A stretch of DNA of 33,933 nt. Source: HO2-45-28 sp964574495. Lineage in GTDB: Bacteria; Patescibacteriota; Minisyncoccia; HO2-45-28. This document shows positions 28,686 to 33,933 of the stretch, one piece after another; the stretch's first letter is position 1; each line of letters starts with the position of its first letter. A program made the position numbers and the translations under genes. The stretch lies in the NCBI GenBank assembly GCA_964574495.1, contig CAZNNT010000005.1, forward strand, positions 1-33,933, written 5' to 3'. The notes under the pieces were generated by a model. It had not been told where the DNA came from and did no database searches. It saw only the letters and a list, made by a program, of their open reading frames with translations.

Positions 28686-29645
28686 CTACAATTTAATATC
28701 TTCGGCCTCTTTTAAAATTTCCCGCGCGTCCGTTATGAGTTTACGCGTCTCATCAATGTTTCGCGACATCAAAACCGCGATACCGTCGGACTTAACGAAA
28801 GTGTCGCCCGAAGAAACCGGCGAAGCTACGACCACAGACAAAGAAGCCATTTCTCTCAACAAAGCCATTTCTTTAACCGCGTCGCGAAGCTGTTTTTCTT
28901 TATTCCTCATCTTATTTATCAGATCTTTAAAATTATCCGCCCTGGCGTCAACTCTTTTTATTTCCGACTCAAGCGCGCTTAAAACCGCATCAGCCCTTCC
29001 GTTATCTGCGCCGGCCAAATACTTGGTTTTTATAAGATTTTCCCACTCGAACTCGTTTTTTTTAAGTTTTTGTTTATGTCCGTATACGGACCCAAGCGTT
29101 TCTTCAACCGACTCGCGGGCTTCAACAAAAAGGTCAGCGACTTTCAGCGCCTCCGCCTCCGCCTCCGCCTCTTCGGCAGTGATACCGGAAAGTCTTGGCA
29201 GTTTTTCTGCTTCAAGACTTTTTAGATTACCGGCCTTATTTACGCAGGCGCTAAGCAGTCTATAGGGCATGGCGCCTAAAAAAATAAACAATTTTATTGT
29301 AAGATAAACGCTCCCGCAAGTAATGGGCAAAAGCTTCAGCGGCCATAAAAAAATCATGCTTTTGCAGTATCTTTCTTTTATGTTATACCCGCACTCAATA
29401 TCCCCGGCTCCAACCACAAATCTCACGCTAAAAATAGGTTCATTATCATGGTATGCTTTTCTGAAGTATTCTTTCCTTTCTTCCCATTTCAGGCTCGCTA
29501 CGGGAAAAAGCAGTCTCCTGATGAATCTTTTTGGGATGCTAATCTTTTCGGTCGGAGTGTTGTCAAAGTACACCGCGTTATCAATTTTGCCGTAAATGTA
29601 ACCGAAAACAAAGTAAGCTAAAGCGTATAGTCCAAAAGTCAGCAT
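28686..29645 (-). CDS. Uncharacterised membrane protein with coiled-coil C-terminus
   Basis: The 319-residue product starts at ATG 29645 (GGAGG, 7 nt ahead; an upstream in-frame start is rejected). It has a hydrophobic N-terminus (LTFGLYALAYFVFGYIYG), a second hydrophobic region at about 95-130 (MIFLWPLKLLPITCGSVYLT), and then about 170 residues of helical, Glu/Ala/Lys-rich sequence with coiled-coil character (EEAEAEAEALKVADLFVEA; NFKDLINKMRNKEKQLRDAV). It resembles a membrane-tethered scaffold. It lies between two terminators, alone in its transcript. Family not recognised. Confidence 0.65.
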   Translation of the reverse strand: MLTFGLYALAYFVFGYIYGKIDNAVYFDNTPTEKISIPKRFIRRLLFPVASLKWEERKEYFRKAYHDNEPIFSVRFVVGAGDIECGYNIKERYCKSMIFLWPLKLLPITCGSVYLTIKLFIFLGAMPYRLLSACVNKAGNLKSLEAEKLPRLSGITAEEAEAEAEALKVADLFVEARESVEETLGSVYGHKQKLKKNEFEWENLIKTKYLAGADNGRADAVLSALESEIKRVDARADNFKDLINKMRNKEKQLRDAVKEMALLREMASLSVVVASPVSSGDTFVKSDGIAVLMSRNIDETRKLITDAREILKEAEDIKL

Positions 29646-29708
29646 CTCTGCGCCTCCTTTCCGGTCAAAACTCTGATTTATGCTTAACATAAAAGTTAAA
29701 TAGTGTCA

Positions 29709-29737
29709 AAAAAATCCCCCGATGGTCACCGGGGGGC
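29709..29737 (-). terminator. Terminator overlapping the end of the 29726-30535 gene
   Basis: CCCCCGGTGACCATCGGGGG followed by ATTTTTTT on the minus strand; its 5' arm carries the stop codon TGA of the gene. The next T run leads into TTGACA (29709-29704), the likely -35 of the 28686-29645 gene. Confidence 0.8.
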
Positions 29738-30535
29738 GGATGCGATTATGTTTTCAAAAAACTCGTGGAAATCCGTCAGCGAAAACTCGCGAGCCGACTC
29801 AATAAAGGGTTGGCTTATCGCGATTGCGCCCCCGGACAATCTTAACCTGTTTTCGGCGGTAAATATTATATTGGTGTTGGCCAAAACTTTACTGAATTTC
29901 TGAAAACCCGAATGTTCCTCCAAAACAGCGTTACTGAAGTGGGTTTTCAAATGCGCAATATCATCCGTTTTTATTCCAACCAGCTGAATAACGGCGACTT
30001 CGCCATTTTCGGCCGAAAGTCCGTAGTTAATTGCCACTTCGTATTCAACCTTTCTGAATTTAAAACCGGGCGCGCCGCAGCAACATTCCACAGACCCTTT
30101 AAAAATAGGGGTCCAGGCGCAAAACGAATCGAGAATTAACGCAAGCGGCTTGTGGCCATTTTTCAAAGTCTCGGCGTATTTTCGCGCGTCAGCAACCATT
30201 GACGGCAAAGACGGAAAGCCGGTTTTTTTATTCCAGGGCACGGCGCAATTCAAAGCGTCGCTGTTTACGGTTTCCAGCGTCTTTATCGCGGCGCCCATTT
30301 CAAGCCACAGGGCCCAAGCCGGAATAAATTCTCTTTTTTGCGCCGATTTTTCATCAAGAGCGGTCTTTAAACTTGCCCTTATTTCCGCCATGCGCCTTAT
30401 TGACTCTCTCCAATCAAGAAATTCGGGAGGCGCAAAATCAAGTTTTTCAACTGCTTTTGCCGTAAGTTCTTTTATTTCTTGCCGGTTTAGCTGCGGGAGC
30501 GGCGGACTTTTGGACTTAAATAGTGTTTTCAGCAC
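29726..30535 (-). CDS. Uncharacterised 269-residue protein
   Basis: Soluble, without a signal peptide. The N-terminal third is helical (LNRQEIKELTAKAVEKL, ESIRRMAEIRASLKTALDE), and the rest is mixed. A cluster VECCCGAPG near residue 150 has three adjacent Cys. The start is GTG 30535 with GAGG 6 nt ahead. It has its own promoter and terminator. No family recognised. It has similar size and setting to its neighbours at 26976-29645, which suggests a shared theme, but no proof of common function exists. Confidence 0.6.
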   Translation of the reverse strand: MLKTLFKSKSPPLPQLNRQEIKELTAKAVEKLDFAPPEFLDWRESIRRMAEIRASLKTALDEKSAQKREFIPAWALWLEMGAAIKTLETVNSDALNCAVPWNKKTGFPSLPSMVADARKYAETLKNGHKPLALILDSFCAWTPIFKGSVECCCGAPGFKFRKVEYEVAINYGLSAENGEVAVIQLVGIKTDDIAHLKTHFSNAVLEEHSGFQKFSKVLANTNIIFTAENRLRLSGGAIAISQPFIESAREFSLTDFHEFFENIIASAPR

Positions 30536-30600
30536 AATCGGCCTCGCTTTCTCGGAAAGAAATTACAAGCTGTCAAACATCTTTTCTTTTTCTGTTCACA

Positions 30601-30630
30601 ATACTAACACATAGACATTGAATCAGTCAA
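30601..30630 (-). promoter_or_regulatory. Promoter of the 29726-30535 gene
   Basis: TTGACT (30630-30625), 18-bp spacer, TAGTAT (30606-30601). Confidence 0.55.
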
Positions 30631-30652
30631 TACTTGACTTATCTAATATAAA

Positions 30653-30733
30653 TTGTCGCTCAAAACTTTAACTGAAGGAAACACTGAAGAAGAATTCGCA
30701 AAAGAGCTGATGGATGGCCTGCGGATTTCTTAA
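30653..30733 (+). CDS. Possible 26-residue peptide or gene remnant
   Basis: A frame from TTG ends EGNTEEEFAKELMDGLRIS and is followed, 20 bp on, by a plus-strand terminator. The sequence looks like a normal protein C-terminus. It may be a small gene or the tail of a lost gene; an in-frame stop lies just upstream of the TTG. No Shine-Dalgarno site. Confidence 0.25.
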   Translation: MSLKTLTEGNTEEEFAKELMDGLRIS

Positions 30734-30753
30734 AAAAGCAATTGACAAATCAA

Positions 30754-30788
30754 TCTCCGCCTTTATCTTTAGGCGGGGATTTTGTTTT
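30754..30788 (+). terminator. Intrinsic terminator on the plus strand
   Basis: TCTCCGCCT (30754-30762) pairs with AGGCGGGGA (30771-30779), followed by TTTTGTTTT. On the minus strand there is no T run, so the hairpin fits a plus-strand transcript. Confidence 0.65.
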
Positions 30789-30796
30789 AAATCAGG

Positions 30797-30870
30797 CGCG
30801 GGTGACCGGATTTGGACCGGCGATCTCTGCCGTGACAGGGCAGCGCTTTAAACCGCTAAGCTACACCCGC
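30797..30870 (-). tRNA. tRNA-Asp (GTC)
   Basis: Acceptor GCGGGTG/CACCCGC with discriminator G, anticodon arm CTGCC-CTGTCAC-GGCAG with GTC, D arm GCTT/AAGC. The T loop reads TCCAAAT rather than TTCAAAT, so position 55 is C instead of U. CCA is not encoded (CCT follows). It lies downstream of the half-MFS gene with about 50 bp between. Confidence 0.92.
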
Positions 30871-30919
30871 ATAATTTTCGTTTTAAAAATTTAGCATAAA
30901 TCAGGGGCTATAACAAGCG

Positions 30920-31558
30920 CTAAAAAATTTTCTTGCGGGGCGGCTTTGATATTTGATAAACCATTGATCTGCCGTCCCTGGTTTTTAAATATGGCTTGAG
31001 AAGAAAAAGAGAAAATGCTGAAATCAAGCTCAAAACGCCGCCGAGAATAAAGACGGAATTAAATCCGAAATTTTTAACCAGAATTCCGGCAAGGGCCCCG
31101 GCTCCGGCCGCGGTCACTCCGACTCCGACACTGCGCAGGGTCCATTCCATATTTTCGCGAGCTCTATCGAGGTGTCGCGAAAAAATGGAGAGATACGAAG
31201 GAACCCCGAGCGCGTCAGCAATACCCAGAATCCCTTCAAGGATATAAATATGCCAAACAGTACCGGCAAAAATATATCCGAAAGCGACTACGGCGGCGAT
31301 AAAATAGCCGAGGACCAGCGCGTGATATTCATCAGCCTCTCCTTCTTTTTTGTCCAAATATCGGGCAATCGGAATCTGCACGATTGATTTTACAATCCAG
31401 TAAATAGCGGTGTAAAACCCGACCGTGGTTATGGTCGCGCCCTCAATTTGCTCTGTTACGAAAATGGCGAAAAGCGGGATGATGAAACTGTAAGCCGAAA
31501 CAATCAGAATGTCGGCCGAGGTCAAAATATATATGGCTCGGCTAATCGTTGAAGACAT
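30920..31558 (-). CDS. Half-size MFS-like membrane transporter
   Basis: The 212-residue product has six predicted membrane helices (about 10-33, 43-60, 78-98, 103-122, 140-162, 168-188) and a basic tail. The loop RYLDKKEGEADEYH after helix 2 and the SRHLDRARENMEW segment match the signature loops of the N-terminal half of major facilitator proteins, which normally have twelve helices. It ends cleanly with a C-terminal basic tail, so a half-size transporter that would work as a dimer is possible; truncation of a longer gene is the alternative. No Shine-Dalgarno site; it sits between tRNA-Met and tRNA-Asp, probably on the same transcript. Confidence 0.7.
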   Translation of the reverse strand: MSSTISRAIYILTSADILIVSAYSFIIPLFAIFVTEQIEGATITTVGFYTAIYWIVKSIVQIPIARYLDKKEGEADEYHALVLGYFIAAVVAFGYIFAGTVWHIYILEGILGIADALGVPSYLSIFSRHLDRARENMEWTLRSVGVGVTAAGAGALAGILVKNFGFNSVFILGGVLSLISAFSLFLLKPYLKTRDGRSMVYQISKPPRKKIF

Positions 31559-31583
31559 ATTTTAATTATATCATTTTATGTTG

Positions 31584-31655
31584 TGCCAGCGAGAGGAGTC
31601 GAACCTCTGTTTAAGGCTTATGAGTCCCTCGTTCTAACCGTTGAACTACGCTGGC
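31584..31655 (-). tRNA. tRNA with CAT anticodon (elongator Met, or Ile2)
   Basis: Acceptor GCCAGCG/CGCTGGC with discriminator A, anticodon loop CTCATAA, T arm AGAGG-TTCGACT-CCTCT. The 1-72 pair is G-C, so it is not the initiator. The anticodon stem has an A31-G39 mismatch. Whether it reads Met or, after lysidine modification, Ile cannot be settled by eye. CCA is not encoded. Confidence 0.88.
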
Positions 31656-31771
31656 CCAACTTCGCTCTGGTTTACCACCAGAGCTTCGATGGACAAGTGG
31701 TCGCGCGCCGGAACCACTCGCCCTTCCGAAGCTCGGATGTCAATTCGAGCGAAGGAGGGAACTACGCTGGC
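31656..31771. repeat. Structured element with a 13-bp copy of the tRNA 5' end
   Basis: GAACTACGCTGGC stands at 31643-31655 (inside tRNA-Met, acceptor and D-arm start) and again at 31759-31771. The 103 bp between have outer CTTCGCTC/GAGCGAAG inverted repeats and inner hairpins (GCTCTGG-TTTA-CCACCAGAGC; GTGGT...ACCAC). It looks like a small inserted palindromic element that duplicated part of the tRNA gene. Confidence 0.55.
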
Positions 31772-31797
31772 GACTTTTCATATTTTACCCTTAAAAT

Positions 31798-31825
31798 TTG
31801 CAAAAATCAAAGGAGGTTGTAAAAT
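31798..31825 (+). promoter_or_regulatory. Possible promoter of the initiator tRNA
   Basis: TTGCAA (31798-31803), 16-bp spacer, TAAAAT (31820-31825). The predicted start falls at or very near the tRNA 5' end. Confidence 0.4.
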
Positions 31826-31830
31826 AATAT

Positions 31831-31902
31831 CGCGGGGTGGAGCAGTGGTAGCTCGCAAGGCTCATAACCTTGAGGTCGCTGGTTCAAATCCAGCCCCCGC
31901 AA
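31831..31902 (+). tRNA. Initiator tRNA-fMet (CAT)
   Basis: CGCGGGGTGGAGCAG...CCCCGCA with the C1-A72 mismatch that marks bacterial initiators, and anticodon arm CAAGG-CTCATAA-CCTTG. The three G-C pairs usually found next to the initiator anticodon are incomplete: the 29-41 pair is A-T. CCA is not encoded. A plus-strand terminator follows. Confidence 0.95.
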
Positions 31903-31910
31903 CTCATAAT

Positions 31911-31943
31911 AAAAAGCGACAACTTTATGTTGTCGCTTTTTAT
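31911..31943 (+). terminator. Terminator of the initiator tRNA
   Basis: AAAAAGCGACAAC pairs with GTTGTCGCTTTTT, then TATTATG, on the plus strand, 8 bp past the tRNA. Confidence 0.85.
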
Positions 31944-31974
31944 TATGTATTCAATATAGGTGGCAGGATTTGAA

Positions 31975-32027
31975 GGGCTGCCTGATGGCAGCCCGGGAGT
32001 CCGCCTTGAGCCCCGCCGTTACGGGGC
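31975..32027. repeat. Pair of GC-rich hairpins in the gatA-tRNA gap
   Basis: GGGCTGCCTGATGGCAGCCC (31975-31994) and GCCCCGCCGTTACGGGGC (32010-32027). The second resembles the GCCCCG/CGGGGC hairpins of the 55-bp repeat at 6456 and 6611. Confidence 0.6.
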
Positions 32028-32036
32028 GAACAAGGA

Positions 32037-32055
32037 CAAATCCGGCCCCCGCAAC
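32037..32055 (+). repeat. Duplicate of the initiator tRNA 3' end
   Basis: CAAATCCGGCCCCCGCAAC matches tRNA-fMet 31885-31903 with one mismatch, in the same orientation. A tRNA 3' end repeated downstream is the form of an attachment site, though only about 130 bp lie between and no integrase is present. Confidence 0.6.
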
Positions 32056-32079
32056 AAAAATTGAACAAAGTGAAATTTT

Positions 32080-33513
32080 TTACTTATGCGCCTCAAGAAG
32101 ACGGCCGGCTTCAAAGAGGGTCTTTTCTTCAAACCACGGCGCGATTAGCTGGACTCCTACCGGCAATTTAACACCGTCGCGGGTAGCCGAGCCGAAAGGC
32201 AAAGACATTGCCGGAAGGCCGGCGAGATTGGCCGGCACCAAAAAAATATCTTCAAGATACATTGAAAGAGGGTTATTGATTTTCTCTCCGATTTTAAAAG
32301 CGGGGTTCGGAGAAGCGGGCGCTAGCAGAACATCCACATCGCCGAATACTTTTTCAAAATCCTTTTTAATGAGCGCGCGCACTTTAGAGGCGCGCGCGTA
32401 ATAAGCGTCGTAATATCCGGCCGATAAAACATAGGTTCCCAAAATTATCCTGCGCCTGGTTTCCGGGCCGAAACCGGCCGAGCGCGTTTCCATATATTCG
32501 GAAAGTAAATTTTTTCCGGATTTACGAAGGCCGTAACGCAGGCCGTCAAAACGAGCGAGATTGGCCGAAACCTCCGCCGGAACAACGATGTAATAAACGG
32601 CCAGGGCGTAAGACGAATGCGGCAATGAAACTTCTTTAACTTCGTGTCCGAGCCCCCGAAATGTCTCGGCCGCACGATTCACAATCTCCAAAACATCTTT
32701 ATCAATTCCCTTTTCAAAAAATTCTTTCGGAACGCCAACTTTTAGCTTTGAGCTTTTAGCTTTTAGCTTATAGAAGTCATAATCAACAGACGTGGCGTCT
32801 TTTGCATCTTTGCCTTTGATAATATCAAAAATAAGTTCCGCGTCCTCAACGGTTTTCGTAATCGGCCCGATTTGGTCTAAAGACGAAGCCATGGCAATAA
32901 GGCCCGAGCGGGAAACAGCGCCATAAGTAGGCTTAAGTCCGACGACCCCGCAAAATCCCGCCGGCTGTCTGATTGAGCCGCCGGTGTCCGAACCCAGGGC
33001 GGCTAAAGCAATATTGGCCGCAACTGCGGCCGCCGAACCGCCAGAAGAACCGCCGGGAACGCGCGTCTCGTCATAAGGATTTTTAGTCGCGCCGAACGCC
33101 GAATTTTCGGTGGATGAACCCATCGCAAATTCATCCATATTGGTACGGCCTAAAAAAATCGCGCCGGCCTTACGCAGTTTTTTAATGACAAAAGCGTCAT
33201 AAGAAGCCCTGTAATTTTCAAGCATGCGGGAAGCCGCCGAGCAAATTTTGCCCTGAATTAAAATGTTGTCTTTAATCGCGAACGGAATACCCTCAAGCGC
33301 TCTTGGCTCCTCGCCTCTTTTTAAATGTTCGTCAATTTTTTCGGCTTCATCAAAAACATCATTAAAGGTCTCAAGATACGCGTTTAAATTTTTATTTTTT
33401 GATTTAATTTCTTCGGAATAAATCGTAACCAGTTCCCTAGAGGAAATTTCTCCTTTATGCAAAAGGTTTTTGACTTTGGAAACTGTCAATTCGCCTAGAT
33501 TAATTCTGGCCAT
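32080..33513 (-). CDS. gatA: Asp-tRNA(Asn)/Glu-tRNA(Gln) amidotransferase subunit A
   Basis: The 477-residue product is a full amidase-signature protein: GIPFAIKDNI with Lys81, PGGSSGGSAAAVA with Ser156, and ALGSDTGGSIRQPAG with Ser180 form the Ser-cisSer-Lys triad. It releases ammonia from Gln for the GatB subunit to amidate mischarged tRNA. It follows gatC with one base between; gatB is not in the window. A tract FYKLKAKSSKLKVGVP is encoded by the AGCTTTT repeat also seen at 3898. No Shine-Dalgarno site. Confidence 0.97.
   Translation of the reverse strand: MARINLGELTVSKVKNLLHKGEISSRELVTIYSEEIKSKNKNLNAYLETFNDVFDEAEKIDEHLKRGEEPRALEGIPFAIKDNILIQGKICSAASRMLENYRASYDAFVIKKLRKAGAIFLGRTNMDEFAMGSSTENSAFGATKNPYDETRVPGGSSGGSAAAVAANIALAALGSDTGGSIRQPAGFCGVVGLKPTYGAVSRSGLIAMASSLDQIGPITKTVEDAELIFDIIKGKDAKDATSVDYDFYKLKAKSSKLKVGVPKEFFEKGIDKDVLEIVNRAAETFRGLGHEVKEVSLPHSSYALAVYYIVVPAEVSANLARFDGLRYGLRKSGKNLLSEYMETRSAGFGPETRRRIILGTYVLSAGYYDAYYARASKVRALIKKDFEKVFGDVDVLLAPASPNPAFKIGEKINNPLSMYLEDIFLVPANLAGLPAMSLPFGSATRDGVKLPVGVQLIAPWFEEKTLFEAGRLLEAHK
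32741..32774. repeat. AGCTTTT repeat tract inside gatA
   Basis: TTTTAGCTTTGAGCTTTTAG and on; shares the exact 16-mer AGCTTTTAGCTTATAG with 3898-3913. In frame it gives KLKAKSSKLK. Confidence 0.6.
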
Positions 33514-33514
33514 T

Positions 33515-33805
33515 TTATTCTCTATCCAAAATCTTCTTAACTTTCACAAAACCGCGCTCGGTTTCGGGGACGGCTTCAAGCAACGTAGATGAATCAAAAA
33601 TTTCTTTCGGCCGGATGTCCTCTCTGAAATCATTAACATGAAAAACATGGCTTGTTTCGGCAACGCCCGAAACATTAACTTCTTTAAGCTTATCTATGTA
33701 ACCCAGAATTGACTCAAGTTCTCGGCTTAATTCTTTTTCCTCTTTGGCGGAAAGTTTCAATCTTGAGAGTTCCGCCGCTTTTTTCACATCTTTTGGAGAA
33801 ATCAT
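33515..33805 (-). CDS. gatC: Asp-tRNA(Asn)/Glu-tRNA(Gln) amidotransferase subunit C
   Basis: The 96-residue product starts at MISPKDVKKAAELSRLKLS; a TTG seven codons earlier is rejected. It has the GatC pattern: N-terminal helices (KEEKELSRELESILGYIDKL), then VSGVAETSHV, and the C-terminal ETERGFVKVKKIL. GatC holds GatA to GatB. It is the first gene of the gatC-gatA pair at the right edge; about 130 bp beyond it hold no gene. Confidence 0.95.
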   Translation of the reverse strand: MISPKDVKKAAELSRLKLSAKEEKELSRELESILGYIDKLKEVNVSGVAETSHVFHVNDFREDIRPKEIFDSSTLLEAVPETERGFVKVKKILDRE

Positions 33806-33933
33806 TTTATCTATATTTAACCACAAAACTAATTTTCGTTGGCTTGCGGAAAAACTTTAAAAATTAAAGAGTTTTGAAACGAAAAATAGCGAGTAGGAAA
33901 TTCCTGAGCGTAGCGAAGGAGGAACGATGGAGC

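Noticed and set aside
31583..31973. Plus-strand frames over the tRNA-Met/tRNA-fMet region
   Set aside because: They run through two tRNA genes and hairpins and have no ribosome site.

Overview
The window looks like a chromosomal piece of a Candidate Phyla Radiation (Patescibacteria) bacterium, most likely of the Parcubacteria group. The reasons are a giant S-layer-like protein with an N-terminal peptidoglycan-binding domain, 23S rRNA with expansion inserts, tRNAs without encoded CCA, small standalone genes, a secE-nusG-rplK cluster not followed by rplA (L1), many uncharacterised proteins, and a standard code (TGA is used only as stop). Nearly every gene is on the minus strand. The clear plus-strand features are a C39-type peptidase gene and the initiator tRNA gene.

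Layout from left to right: the 5' part of a 23S rRNA gene (minus) with its own promoter, a boxA-like element and a long structured leader, no 16S beside it; a multi-helix membrane protein; a three-gene unit of small unknown proteins; tRNA-Val; a winged-helix/nucleotidyltransferase-like protein; rplJ-rplL behind an L10 leader; a ferredoxin; a class IV aminotransferase; an assembly gap between identical 55-bp repeats; endonuclease III; and a Glu/Leu-type dehydrogenase. Next comes a surface block (8.7-18.3 kb): a 1266-residue protein (phospholipase C/P1 nuclease-like, lamin-tail and beta-helix parts), a small anchored protein, a RAYT-type transposase with its REP palindromes, a TPR protein and the 1228-residue S-layer-like protein with a roughly 380-nt leader.

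The core block (18.8-26.8 kb) holds secE-nusG-rplK plus a winged-helix gene in the usual rplA place, the C39 peptidase overlapping gyrB tail to tail, an unknown gene, a PaaX/Cas2-like gene bracketed by two 34-bp repeats, a single-chain phenylalanyl-tRNA synthetase with a fused FDX-ACB domain, and pyrH. From 27.0 to 30.5 kb lie five uncharacterised genes, mostly membrane or helical, three of them translationally coupled. The right end has tRNA-Asp, a half-size MFS transporter, tRNA-Met, initiator tRNA, two tRNA-derived repeat junctions, and gatA-gatC.

The functions fall into ribosome and translation (23S, L10, L7/L12, L11, NusG, PheRS, GatCA, tRNAs), secretion and envelope (SecE, S-layer-like protein, beta-helix protein, membrane proteins), a little metabolism (dehydrogenase, aminotransferase, ferredoxin, UMP kinase), and selfish or repeat DNA. 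Translation starts fall into two classes: ribosomal and other core genes mostly lack a Shine-Dalgarno sequence, while the small unknown genes, the metabolic genes and the 27-30 kb cluster carry strong AGGAGG-type sites.
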